A stretch of DNA of 64,000 nucleotides. Source: Legionella sp. 515359 (GTDB lineage: Bacteria; Pseudomonadota; Gammaproteobacteria; Legionellales; Legionellaceae). The stretch is taken from NCBI GenBank assembly GCA_025941565.1, contig JAPCYN010000004.1:1-64000 (forward strand), given 5' to 3'. The notes beneath the pieces are model-generated. The model saw only the letters and a program-made list of their open reading frames with translations, had not been told where the DNA came from and did no database searches. Shown one piece after another: positions 44,296-53,339 of the stretch. Position 1 is the stretch's first letter. Every line of letters begins with the position of its first letter. A program made the position numbers and the translations under genes.

Positions 44296-46044
44296 ATGGA
44301 CGAATATAATTTAAAGCGAGCGAAAGACGCTATCCCCAAAGAACAAAAGTCCTCATTGACCGAGGTATTTTCTCAATCTTACCCACTGTGGAATGATTTG
44401 TTTCATTATCACATTGATTATTGGCAGCGAAGTGTCCTATTTTTCGACACACTACGTCAGCGGGCCAATGACATGATGGAACATGAACAACAAGGGATGC
44501 CACCTCCTCTGCGCTTTAGGTATGAGCTGGTTCTGGATGGCAGAACCTTGGAGCCCAAAACGAATTATGCGCTACTTAAAATTCTTGAAATTGATGATGT
44601 GTGTTTTGAACAGTGTTTCGACCCCAATAAGCCACCGGTCATTATTGTTGACCCAAGAGCAGGCCATGGGCCAGGGATTGGCGGAATGAAACGGGATTCT
44701 GAAATAGGAATTGCGCTACATCGGGGTCATGCCGTTTATTTTGTCATGTTCTACCCTCAACCCATCCCGCATCAAACATTGGCTGATGTATTGGCAACAA
44801 TGAAGCAATTTGTTGCACAAGTGAAAACCTGGCATCAAGACCAACCACCCATTCTTTATGGCAATTGCCAGGCGGGTTGGATGTTGGCGTTACTGGCTTC
44901 TGATTGCGCAGGCTTGGTGGGCCCACTCGTGATGAATGGCTCTCCCATTTCTTATTGGTCCAGTGGCGAAGAAGAAGTGAATCCCATGCAATTGCTCGGC
45001 GGGCTTTTAGGCGGTGTGTGGCTTACTCGTTTCATTACTGATTTGAACGATGGAATCCTTGATGGGGCATGGCTTGTACAAAATTTTGAACTGTTAAACC
45101 CCACTACCGCCATTTGGGATAAATACCACCATCTCTTTGATGCAGTTGACACGGAGCGCGAGCGCTTTTTAGATTTTGAACATTGGTGGAATGGATTTTA
45201 TCACTTCAGCACAGAGGAAATAACAGCAACGGTTGAGAATCTTTTTATTGGTAATAAACTGGAGCGAGGTGAAATTGCTATTCATCATGATTGTGTTTAT
45301 GATTTAAAGCGCATCCATAACCCTATTGTGATTTTTGCTTCGCAAGGGGATGAAATTACACCACCTTATCAAGCCCTGCATTGGTTAAGAAGAATCTATC
45401 CAACGACAAATGATTTAAAAAAAGCCAAGCAACGCATTATTTATCTTTTGCATCCTACCATCGGTCATTTAGGCATTTTCGTTTCAGCCAAAGTAGTTCG
45501 CTTTGAACACCGCGCCATTTTGGAACATTGCGCGGCCATTGAGAAGTTACCACCCGGTTTATATGAAATGATAATCACCAACCCAACAGGCAATCCAGAT
45601 TGCAGCAAGGAGCAATATGAGGTTTACTTTAAAGAACGTGATCTCGCAGAACTGTGTTCCAGCAATCCCATCGAACCCTTCGAGAGGGTGCGCAAACTGT
45701 CTGAGGCAAACGACACATATTATCGCGCTGTTTGTCAACCTTGGATTCAGGCAATCAGTAATCCTCTCCTGACATTCTGGCTAGAGAAAACGCATCCCAT
45801 GCGTCTGAGCCGCTATGTCTTTTCTGAAAAAATAAATCCAACCATGCGGCTCATTTTAATGTTAGCAAAAGCAGTCGAAGCGAATCGTCAGAGGCTAGAA
45901 GGTACTAATTTATTTAAAAACAATGAACAGCTGTTTTGTGAGATGATTCGCTCGTCATTGGAGGCAGTGAGGAATGAGCGAAATAACTTCATGAAACACT
46001 TATTTGAATCCCTTTTTGGTGGAGATAACAAGGATAAAGGATGA
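44296..46044 (+). CDS. DUF3141 alpha/beta hydrolase (PHA-synthase-related)
   Basis: A 582-residue protein. ATG 44296 (MDEYNLKRAKD) is preferred over an upstream TTG. The alpha/beta core contains VDPRAGHGPGIGGMKRDSE and a nucleophile box GNCQAGW with Cys in the nucleophile position, as in PhaC. The C-terminal 150 residues are helical. It is probably a PHA-metabolism or acyl-CoA thioesterase-like enzyme, consistent with the adjacent phaC operon. It overlaps the next gene. Confidence 0.82.
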   Translation: MDEYNLKRAKDAIPKEQKSSLTEVFSQSYPLWNDLFHYHIDYWQRSVLFFDTLRQRANDMMEHEQQGMPPPLRFRYELVLDGRTLEPKTNYALLKILEIDDVCFEQCFDPNKPPVIIVDPRAGHGPGIGGMKRDSEIGIALHRGHAVYFVMFYPQPIPHQTLADVLATMKQFVAQVKTWHQDQPPILYGNCQAGWMLALLASDCAGLVGPLVMNGSPISYWSSGEEEVNPMQLLGGLLGGVWLTRFITDLNDGILDGAWLVQNFELLNPTTAIWDKYHHLFDAVDTERERFLDFEHWWNGFYHFSTEEITATVENLFIGNKLERGEIAIHHDCVYDLKRIHNPIVIFASQGDEITPPYQALHWLRRIYPTTNDLKKAKQRIIYLLHPTIGHLGIFVSAKVVRFEHRAILEHCAAIEKLPPGLYEMIITNPTGNPDCSKEQYEVYFKERDLAELCSSNPIEPFERVRKLSEANDTYYRAVCQPWIQAISNPLLTFWLEKTHPMRLSRYVFSEKINPTMRLILMLAKAVEANRQRLEGTNLFKNNEQLFCEMIRSSLEAVRNERNNFMKHLFESLFGGDNKDKG

Positions 46045-46328
46045 TGAACACAGAACATGACCAACACCAACAGACCAAAAAATCCGGGTTTCCTTCTGCA
46101 CGTGGATTTATCCTAATTCTCATTTTCGTGATTATCGGTTATTACCTTTTCACAGAACACAGAGCCCATGTGATCGGTTTTTTGGCGGCTTTTCCCTGGT
46201 GGATACTGTTGTTTTTATTATGCCCTTTAATGCATCTTTTTCATGGTGGGCATGGGGGACATAGCAACCACAAAACGCAACATGACAAAAAAGATAACAA
46301 CCTGGATTCGAATGAAAAGGATAGATGA
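46041..46328 (+). CDS. DUF2933 small membrane protein
   Basis: A 95-residue protein with two membrane helices (FILILIFVIIGYYLF and FLAAFPWWILLFLLCPLMHL) and a His-rich tail (HGGHGGHSNHKTQHDK), which could bind metal. It is translationally coupled to the DUF3141 gene. Length and layout match DUF2933. Function is unknown. Confidence 0.75.
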   Translation: MMNTEHDQHQQTKKSGFPSARGFILILIFVIIGYYLFTEHRAHVIGFLAAFPWWILLFLLCPLMHLFHGGHGGHSNHKTQHDKKDNNLDSNEKDR

Positions 46329-46987
46329 TGGAACATTCTAATGCTTATGGTCTTTGGCTTTTAGTGATGGTTAACTCAGCCATTTTTATTCTCTTTGCCC
46401 TCAGTTTTACTCAACTCAAATCCAAACGCGATTGGAAGAGCCTTGGCGCCTTTTCTGCCTTTGTCATCGCTTATTTTACGGAAATGTATGGATTTCCTTT
46501 AACCATTTACCTATTATCCGGATGGCTTTCTAATCATTACCCTGGCATTAACCTCTATGGCCACGATTCGGGTCATCTACTGCATACGCTATTAGGGCTG
46601 AAAGGTGATCCGCATTTTGACTTATTCCATATCTTGAGTAATGTATTCATCTTTGGCGGTCTTTACCTCATTTATTCGGGGTGGAGTACCCTTTATGCGG
46701 CGCAAAAAACCAGTCAACTCGCCACCACAGGACTTTATGCCTACGTTCGGCATCCGCAATACGATGGGTTCATTCTAGTGATGATTGGATTTTTATTGCA
46801 ATGGCCAACGCTCATTACCTTATTCATGTTTCCCATCCTTGTTTACGTGTACGTACGTCTTGCTCACCGAGAAGAACAAGAAACGCAAGCGTTGTTTGGG
46901 GAAGCCTATCAATGTTACGCGGCAAAAACACCCGCATTTATCCCTCATCTTTTTCACAAACGCCAAAGAAAAGGAGATCTGCCATGA
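46325..46987 (+). CDS. Isoprenylcysteine-carboxyl-methyltransferase-family membrane protein
   Basis: A 220-residue multi-pass protein with five or six helices. The SAM-binding C-terminal signature is visible (TTGLYAYVRHPQYDGFILVM ... HREEQETQALFGEAYQCYAAKTPAF), typical of ICMT/PEMT-like membrane methyltransferases. It overlaps its upstream neighbour by 4 bases and is coupled to the next small gene. Confidence 0.8.
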   Translation: MMEHSNAYGLWLLVMVNSAIFILFALSFTQLKSKRDWKSLGAFSAFVIAYFTEMYGFPLTIYLLSGWLSNHYPGINLYGHDSGHLLHTLLGLKGDPHFDLFHILSNVFIFGGLYLIYSGWSTLYAAQKTSQLATTGLYAYVRHPQYDGFILVMIGFLLQWPTLITLFMFPILVYVYVRLAHREEQETQALFGEAYQCYAAKTPAFIPHLFHKRQRKGDLP

Positions 46988-47223
46988 TGTTTCTATTTCA
47001 CACAGCTATGACGCTGGGCTTAATTGCTTTTTCATTAGGTGTAAGTCTCATTATCTGGGGGCTACGCAATCAAGGGGCTGGCGTACAATTGGCAAGAGTA
47101 CTGGGATCTTTAGTCGCTATTATTGCTGTGATTAGCATGCTATGCAGTAGTTATTATGTCATTAAATATTGGCATGAGGGTTACTTTGAATCACTTGCAG
47201 CCATAGGGAAAGATCGGGGATAA
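46984..47223 (+). CDS. Small two-TM membrane protein, unknown
   Basis: A product of about 79 residues starting at ATG 46984 (AAAGGAGATCTGCC upstream), overlapping the methyltransferase stop. There are two helices (MTLGLIAFSLGVSLIIWGLR and LGSLVAIIAVISMLCSSYYV). It completes the DUF3141-DUF2933-methyltransferase operon. The frame is open further upstream, but those starts lie deep inside the methyltransferase gene. Confidence 0.65.
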   Translation: MMFLFHTAMTLGLIAFSLGVSLIIWGLRNQGAGVQLARVLGSLVAIIAVISMLCSSYYVIKYWHEGYFESLAAIGKDRG

Positions 47224-47464
47224 AAACCTATAAATGAAGTCGAATACGAAACATATTATCTTGACGTTCCTGTATTGCCGATAAAAATGGAACGCTTATT
47301 CACATCAATCCTGATTTGATCAAGACGATTAACGAGATGGAAACAGCAAGATCTGCCAAATGCTGTGATATAAGAAATTATTTTTTGCAGAACATTGAGG
47401 TCATTGCTATCACAAGGCTGTACTCTAGTGATAGGTAAAAAACAAAGAAAAAAAACAAAGAGAT

Positions 47465-47493
47465 TTGAAAATGTAATGCATTTGTTATACAAT
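47465..47493 (+). promoter_or_regulatory. Promoter of the toxin-antitoxin operon
   Basis: TTGAAA (47465) and TACAAT (47488) are separated by exactly 17 bases, 31 bases upstream of the antitoxin ATG. A TTATA ... TATAA inverted pair overlaps the -10 region and may be the antitoxin operator. GGAG at 47512 is the ribosome site. Confidence 0.55.
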
Positions 47494-47523
47494 TTAATTA
47501 TAAGATATTTTGGAGTAAATAAC

Positions 47524-47784
47524 ATGAGTAAGGCAGCGACAATTAATGCTCGTATTGAGCCTGCTCTTAAAATGCAGGCGGAAGCGATATTGCATAAAGT
47601 AGGTTTATCTACAGCTGAGGCAATTCGACTGTTCTATAGTCAAGTTTGTCTTCAAAATGGTCTCCCGTTTGAGGTAAAAATACCGAACAAGAAGACACTT
47701 GATGCAATTAAAGAGCTTGAATCAGGTAAAGGAGAGCGATTTAAAACCATGAAGGATGTTTGGGATTCTATAGATAATGCTTGA
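47524..47784 (+). CDS. RelB/DinJ-family antitoxin
   Basis: An 86-residue protein. The ribbon-helix-helix start (ATINARIEPALKMQAEAILH, GLSTAEAIRLFYSQVCLQNG) matches DinJ. The C-terminus wraps the toxin. ATG 47524 follows GGAGTAAATAAC. It overlaps the toxin gene by 8 bases and probably represses its own promoter. Confidence 0.88.
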   Translation: MSKAATINARIEPALKMQAEAILHKVGLSTAEAIRLFYSQVCLQNGLPFEVKIPNKKTLDAIKELESGKGERFKTMKDVWDSIDNA

Positions 47785-48058
47785 ATTAGAATTAGCCACT
47801 CAATTTAAGCGCGATTTAAAAAAGATAGTGAAGCAGGGGAAGGTTAGAAAGCTAATCGATTCGATTGTGGGGCAATTGCAAAGGGAAGAACCATTGCACC
47901 CAAAGCATCAAGATCATAACCTTTCTGGAAATTGGCATGGCTATCGTGAATGTCACATCACCCCTGATTGGCTATTAATTTATAAAGTCATTAAGGATGA
48001 GTGTATGCAGTTGCTAAGATTATCGAGAACTGGCTCTCATTCTGATTTGTTTAAATAG
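47777..48058 (+). CDS. YafQ-type mRNA interferase toxin
   Basis: A 93-residue RelE-superfamily protein: FKRDLKKIVKQGK, LHPKHQDHNLSGNWHGYRECHI, DWLLIYKVI and RLSRTGSHSDLF. The YafQ catalytic-like His and Arg residues are in place. The toxin is neutralised by the overlapping DinJ-like antitoxin. A stable maintenance role is likely on this mobile DNA. Confidence 0.88.
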   Translation: MLELELATQFKRDLKKIVKQGKVRKLIDSIVGQLQREEPLHPKHQDHNLSGNWHGYRECHITPDWLLIYKVIKDECMQLLRLSRTGSHSDLFK

Positions 48059-48224
48059 GCATAGGTTCAATTGAATTTAATTATTTTAGTTCTTATTTAA
48101 AAACGTGATTAACCCACCGAACAAATTCAGTCACATTGATTAAATCTATTCTTCGTTTTAACTGGATGGTTCGTTACACGATGATTACGTGTTAACCTTG
48201 TGTGCATTTTAATAGCATGGATGT

Positions 48225-48407
48225 AGCGATCTGCCACCTGATTATGGTGATTGGAAAAGCTCTCAAAGACGTTTCTGTCGTTGGCATGGTAAAGGGCTAT
48301 GGGAGTGCTTGCTTGAGATTTTAGTTAACGAGTCTGATTATGAATGACTTATGATTGATGCAAGTCACGTAAAAGTACATGCTCATGGAGCGCATAAAAA
48401 AGTGTGA
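48225..48407 (+). pseudogene. IS5-family transposase remnant
   Basis: The frame reads SDLPPDYGDWKSSQRRFCRW, then HGKGLWECLLEILVNES, a TGA in place of the usual Trp, and LMIDASHVKVHAHGAHKK. This is the N-terminal and first catalytic Asp (MIDAS) region of IS5/IS1031-type transposases. Both ends of the gene are missing. Confidence 0.7.
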
Positions 48408-48410
48408 GGC

Positions 48411-48438
48411 AATTAGTCGAGAGGCTACTCGACTAATT
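48411..48438. terminator. Strong hairpin, terminator-like
   Basis: Perfect 11-base arms AATTAGTCGAG and CTCGACTAATT with a 6-base loop, followed by ATATTTTTTA. It could terminate toxin-antitoxin read-through or be an IS-derived inverted repeat. Confidence 0.5.
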
Positions 48439-48684
48439 ATATTTTTTATGTCCAGCTTTAAGTTATTAGTACTATTTTTAGGCAATAGTGAGTCCCATGG
48501 CAGAGGACCTCAAGGCAGCTATTAAGTAGCCGATCTTGAGGTTTGGGATGAGTAGAACGGCTAGATCATTCCAGCTGAACTCTTCTTTTGTGATTTCTAA
48601 CGAATCAGTGTCTAAGCAAATAGCCTAGCATGCCAACTGAAAGCCAAAAGACACATCTCATCATCATACAGCCTGACTACTGAA

Positions 48685-49152
48685 TCAAGGAGTAGTCGAA
48701 GCACCTGAAAGGGAATAAGTGGCGCGAATTTGTTCAAGCACCTTTTGCAATTTTTGCCAGTTTACCTTCGTGCCTTCTTTATCGTTAGCGTCACCGGTTT
48801 TATCAAGACGCTTTGCCAATTGCTCAGTGTATCCCACGTTTTGCTGAAGATTTTTTAATTGTTCTTCGGACAAGTTTTTACTTAAACCAGGTAGTGCTTT
48901 GACTAAGTCCCGAATCGCAAACGCATGCTGATGAATGGTATCCAACTGATTGTTGGCAAGTGCTTTATTAATTGCTGTCGCGCGTTCATCTATTGCCTCC
49001 CAAATGGCCGGAATGGTGGTTGGGATGGATTGAGCCTGCTCATCAGGGTTGGTTGCGGCATGCAAAGGGGATAATAAAGCCAATAAAACCACCAGCAAAG
49101 AAAATAAATCCACTGCTTTCTTATTAATACATTCCATTATTCGACTCATCAT
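48685..49152 (-). CDS. Exported helical protein downstream of the efflux RND gene
   Basis: A 155-residue secreted protein. It has a signal peptide (LLVVLLALLSPLHA) and a helical mature domain (AIWEAIDERATAINKALANN, HAFAIRDLVKALPGLSKNLS). ATG 49152 overlaps the RND stop, with AAGGAGAG upstream. It is likely a periplasmic accessory of the efflux system. No family is named with confidence. Confidence 0.65.
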   Translation of the reverse strand: MMSRIMECINKKAVDLFSLLVVLLALLSPLHAATNPDEQAQSIPTTIPAIWEAIDERATAINKALANNQLDTIHQHAFAIRDLVKALPGLSKNLSEEQLKNLQQNVGYTEQLAKRLDKTGDANDKEGTKVNWQKLQKVLEQIRATYSLSGASTTP

Positions 49153-52100
49153 GACTCTCCTTGAGGGTTTTGGTTTTCCTTTAAATACAAATGCTGCTCA
49201 CGCCATGCTTCGATGGCATTATAAACTGTTGGTACTACAAACATATTTAAAAACGTTGAGGTAAATAATCCTCCTAGCAATACTTGGGCCAAAGGACGCT
49301 CAAGCTCCTTTCCAGCAGGAGAACCCCACAACAGAGGGATTAAGCCAAGAGCGGCCGTTGCTGCTGTCATTAACACGGGCACCAAGCGGTCAAGGGTGCC
49401 CTGAATGACCACTTGTTCACGGCTTTGTCCTTGGATGCGCAATTGATTGTAGTGACTCACTAAAATAATCCCATTACGTGCCGCAATTCCAAATAAGGTG
49501 ATAAAACCAATCATGGCCGCGACACTCATGTCACCACTGGCAAGATACAAAGAAACCACCCCACCAATCAAAGCCAGTGGCAAGTTGAACATCACGAGCA
49601 GTGCTTCACGGAACGTGCCAAAGGCTTTGTGAAGCAGAATCAACATAATGAAAATAGCAAGCCCACCAAACACAATAATTACGCGTGAGGCTTGTTGTTG
49701 ACTTTCAAATTGACCACCATATTGAATAAAATAACCGCTCGGTAGGGTGACCTTTTCCTTAACCCGTTGTTGCACTTCTTGAATCACACTACCTAAATCC
49801 CTCTCTTGCACATTAAAGGCAATCACTAAGACGCGCTGCACGTTTTCGCGGTTAATCGCAAAAGGCTGAGGCTCTAAGCGAATATCAGCCACAGCACGCA
49901 AAGGAATTTTGGTTTCCTGATTTGCCACTCCATGAGCATCAATGAGCATGTTTTGAATGGCTTTAATGCTGTCTCGCCCTGTTTCATTCATACGCAAATA
50001 CAAATCGAACGTTCGCTGGCCTTCGAGAATACTCGATACCGTCATTCCATTGAGAAGAACTTGCACATCCTCAGAAATTTGCCCTACATTAACCCCATAA
50101 CGAGCCGCTTTCTCTCGGTCAATGGTAATGATTAACTGAGGCACATTGATTTGCTGCTCTTTGTTAACATCCACTATTCCTGGAATGGTTTTCAAAATCG
50201 CTTCGACCGACTGACCCAGTTCGTTAAGGGTAGCAAGATTATCGCCAAAGAGCTTTACCGCCACTTGCGCTCTGACGCCTGAGAGCACTTCATCCATGCG
50301 ATGAGCGATAAATTGCCCTACATTAAACAGTGCTCCTGGGATATTTGCTAGATCCGCGCGAATGCGTTGCAACAACTCATCCGGAGACATGGTTTTGTCT
50401 TTGTCAAAATTCAAGCGCACATCAAACTCACTAACATTAGGTGGTAGTGCGTCTTCATCCAATTCACTGCGTCCTGCCCGTTGGGCAATGGAGATGACTT
50501 GCGGGTACTTCAGCAAAGTTTTACTGACTTGATTGCCTAATCGCATGGACTCATCCAATGAAGTTCCAGGCAACGTGCTCATCACAATAATAAAATTACC
50601 CTCATGAAATTCAGGTAAGAACGAAGTCCCAAAAAAAGGAAGCAAGGCCAAGGCGAAAAGAAAGGCACCGATTGCCATGGCCACGACTGTTTTACAATGG
50701 GCCAGAGACCAATTTAACCCAGTTAAAAAATGTTTTTTTAACCAAATCACAAAACGAGTTTCCGCTTGAGCGTGTTGGGCCGCTTCTTCTTCCGTCAAAT
50801 GATAACGTTCCTCTTGAGATAAAGCATGCATCACTACTTTAGTATCCTGCTGTTTTTCCGTTTTTCGTACTAAAAGAAGATAACAAAGAGCGGGCACCAT
50901 AGTAATAGAGACCACAAGAGAACCTAATACTGAGGCGATATAAGCAATCGCTAAAGGGCTAAAAATTCGCTCAGGAATACCTGACAAAAAGAAAATAGGC
51001 AAAAACACCAAGCTAATAATAATGGTCGCATAGACCACTGAACTTCTAATTTCCAAAACCGCATCAAAAACAATTTCAATGGCGGGTAGAGGTTTTTTGG
51101 CCAACCGATTCAGTCTTAGTCGATGCACTACATTTTCAACTGTGATAATACCATCGTCCACTACCTCACCAATGGCAATTGCCATCCCTCCTAACGTCAT
51201 AGAGTTAATGCCAAAACCAAAATAGTGTAGTACTAGAATACCCACAATAAAAGAAACCGGCATGGAGAGAAAGGTAATAAAGGAAGCTCGCCAGTTCATT
51301 AAAAAGAGAAACAATATAGCAATCACAATGATGCCCCCTTCAATAAGGGCTTTGGTCAAATTGTGAATGGCTGATTCAATGAAATTGGCTTGGCGAAACA
51401 CATCGGTGATTAACTCAACACCCGCTGGCAAAGATTTTTTGATATCGGCTAAAGCGTGTTCCACTTTCTGCGTCGTGGTTACCGTATCGGCACCGAAGAT
51501 TTTAGAAACGGTACCAATGACCGCGTTTTCTGCATTATAAGCTCCATCACCTCGTTTGATTTCGCCACCAAAAGCGACAGTGGCCACGTTGTTAATGGTG
51601 ATGGGTACTCCATTACGAACTACAATGAGTGTTTTTTTAATGTCTTCCAGCGTTTTAATACGCCCAATGGTACTCACAACAAATTCAGTACCGGCCTGAT
51701 GAACAAAAGCACCAGGCACGTTTTGATTTCCTGTTGCTAACGCTTGACGTACTTCTTCAACCGTGATGCCATAGGCCAGCATGCGTTTAGGGTCAAGTCG
51801 TACCTGATATTGCTTCACTTCCCCACCTAGAGACACCACGGAAGCGACGCCACCAAGAGCCAAAAGGCGCGGACGGATGGTCCAGTCTGAAAGTGTACGT
51901 AATGTTTCAGGGCTTGCAGTTCGACTCACCAGAGCATATTTAAGTAGCCACCCCACTGCCGAGGTGACCGGCAACATCACTGGTGACGAGACACCTGGAG
52001 GAAGACGGTTTATTACTTGTTGAATCCGTTCATTAACCAATTGGCGATTGCGATAGATATCCGTTTTATCATCAAATACCACAGTAATCGTCGATAGTCC

Positions 52101-52364
52101 GACGGAGGTTTTTGAGCGCACACTGGCCACGCCCGGCGTTCCATTGATGGCACTTTCTAAGGGATAGGTCACCAAAGTTTCCACATCTTGGGTGGCCATA
52201 CCAGCCGCTTGGGTTTGTACCACTACTTGCGGTGGAGCAAATTCAGGAAAAACATCCACGGGCATTTGTTTTAAGGTATAGCCACCCAGTAAGCAAAGGA
52301 TAATCGTTAACGCCAAAATCAAAGGGCGATTATGTAGAGACCAGGCAATTAAGCGAGTAAACAT
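49149..52364 (-). CDS. CusA/CzcA-family heavy-metal efflux RND transporter (HelA-like)
   Basis: A 1071-residue inner-membrane antiporter with about 12 membrane helices. RND landmarks include the start FTRLIAWSLHNRPLILALTI, GEVVDDGIITVENVVHRL (charged TM4 motif) and FLPEFHEGNFIIVMSTLPGT. It belongs to the CzcA/HelA group. It pumps metal from the periplasm through the partners below. It is co-directional, with the membrane-fusion gene one base upstream. Confidence 0.92.
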   Translation of the reverse strand: MFTRLIAWSLHNRPLILALTIILCLLGGYTLKQMPVDVFPEFAPPQVVVQTQAAGMATQDVETLVTYPLESAINGTPGVASVRSKTSVGLSTITVVFDDKTDIYRNRQLVNERIQQVINRLPPGVSSPVMLPVTSAVGWLLKYALVSRTASPETLRTLSDWTIRPRLLALGGVASVVSLGGEVKQYQVRLDPKRMLAYGITVEEVRQALATGNQNVPGAFVHQAGTEFVVSTIGRIKTLEDIKKTLIVVRNGVPITINNVATVAFGGEIKRGDGAYNAENAVIGTVSKIFGADTVTTTQKVEHALADIKKSLPAGVELITDVFRQANFIESAIHNLTKALIEGGIIVIAILFLFLMNWRASFITFLSMPVSFIVGILVLHYFGFGINSMTLGGMAIAIGEVVDDGIITVENVVHRLRLNRLAKKPLPAIEIVFDAVLEIRSSVVYATIIISLVFLPIFFLSGIPERIFSPLAIAYIASVLGSLVVSITMVPALCYLLLVRKTEKQQDTKVVMHALSQEERYHLTEEEAAQHAQAETRFVIWLKKHFLTGLNWSLAHCKTVVAMAIGAFLFALALLPFFGTSFLPEFHEGNFIIVMSTLPGTSLDESMRLGNQVSKTLLKYPQVISIAQRAGRSELDEDALPPNVSEFDVRLNFDKDKTMSPDELLQRIRADLANIPGALFNVGQFIAHRMDEVLSGVRAQVAVKLFGDNLATLNELGQSVEAILKTIPGIVDVNKEQQINVPQLIITIDREKAARYGVNVGQISEDVQVLLNGMTVSSILEGQRTFDLYLRMNETGRDSIKAIQNMLIDAHGVANQETKIPLRAVADIRLEPQPFAINRENVQRVLVIAFNVQERDLGSVIQEVQQRVKEKVTLPSGYFIQYGGQFESQQQASRVIIVFGGLAIFIMLILLHKAFGTFREALLVMFNLPLALIGGVVSLYLASGDMSVAAMIGFITLFGIAARNGIILVSHYNQLRIQGQSREQVVIQGTLDRLVPVLMTAATAALGLIPLLWGSPAGKELERPLAQVLLGGLFTSTFLNMFVVPTVYNAIEAWREQHLYLKENQNPQGES

Positions 52365-53339
52365 TTAATGATGCTCCTCTTGGCCTGGCTGCGGCTTACT
52401 GCCCCCAGTGAGCCATAGTGTATAAAGCTCGCGATTGCCTTGAGTCACAACGAGGTCGCCAGGCACTAAGCCGTCTGTAATCTCTGAGTAGTCATCGTCT
52501 ACTGCACCTACTTTAACGTCCACCCGTTCATACGTATCCCCACTTTGCACAAAAACAAATTGTTCATTATCCGCTTGTAAAAGGGCGGCATTAGGCACCG
52601 CAAGTGCCGCTTCATTATGAGCTAAAATGACATTGGCACGAACAAACATGCCCGGTTTGAGTAGTTCTTTCTCATTATTCAAAGTAATTCGCAGGTTCAC
52701 TGTGCGAGTTAACGGGTCAAGATTGGGTTCAATTAAAGTGACTTTGCCTGGAAAAACCAGCTTTGGGTAACTCAACGCATGAATATTGACTTCCTGTCCT
52801 ACCTTAACCTTGCCTAAATCTTCTTCATAAACCTGGGCAATGACTAACAGTTTATCGCGGTTGCTGATGTGAAAAAGAACCGTATTCGGTTCAACGGCTT
52901 GACCTAAATTGATGTTTCTCGCATCAATGATGCCGGCAATGGGGGCTGTGACCGCCACACTGGGTGGGGGATTACCCACTAGTCTTGATTGCACAGTAGC
53001 TAAGCGTTGTCCTGTCTTGACACCATCGCCTAAATTCACATCAATGGCCGTCACGCTCCCACTAATCCGAATACTGACATCCGCCTGCGCATCGGGTAAG
53101 AGTTGAATTTGGCCATTCAAACCAAGCATTTGCGCCATGGGACGATTGGTTGCTTTTGCGATTTTGATTTCGAGCATTTTGGTTTGTTGGGGTGTCAAAT
53201 GCACAGGACCTTTGGCTCCTCCTTCACTCACTTCGATTTCTTCTCCATGGGCAAACACTCCCTGAGCATGGATGAGGAGACCAAGAAAAACACTGGTGAG
53301 TAAAATTGCTCTAATTCGCTGTTGTAATGCCATCATCAT
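52365..53339 (-). CDS. Efflux periplasmic adaptor (membrane fusion) protein, CzcB/HelB-like
   Basis: A protein of about 324 residues. In-frame ATGs occur at 53345, 53339, 53336 and 53333; 53339 has the best spacing from AAGGA. It has a signal peptide, a barrel-sandwich/lipoyl domain (VDVNLGDGVKTGQRLATVQS, IAGIIDARNINLGQAVEPNT) and a beta barrel (ALSYPKLVFPGKVTLIEPNL). It links the RND pump to the outer-membrane channel. It overlaps the channel gene. Confidence 0.9.
   Translation of the reverse strand: MMMALQQRIRAILLTSVFLGLLIHAQGVFAHGEEIEVSEGGAKGPVHLTPQQTKMLEIKIAKATNRPMAQMLGLNGQIQLLPDAQADVSIRISGSVTAIDVNLGDGVKTGQRLATVQSRLVGNPPPSVAVTAPIAGIIDARNINLGQAVEPNTVLFHISNRDKLLVIAQVYEEDLGKVKVGQEVNIHALSYPKLVFPGKVTLIEPNLDPLTRTVNLRITLNNEKELLKPGMFVRANVILAHNEAALAVPNAALLQADNEQFVFVQSGDTYERVDVKVGAVDDDYSEITDGLVPGDLVVTQGNRELYTLWLTGGSKPQPGQEEHH

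Larger units (their letters stand above)
48059..48684. other. Gene-free stretch with IS5-type remnant and hairpins
   Basis: About 630 bases. It contains the transposase remnant and hairpin listed separately. A further inverted repeat, CCTCAAG (48508) with CTTGAGG (48535), encloses a smaller internal stem. No complete gene is seen. Confidence 0.5.

Noticed and set aside
47256-47525. 89-residue minus-strand frame covering the toxin-antitoxin promoter
   Set aside because: It would run antisense through a good promoter and the antitoxin start and shows no protein family pattern.
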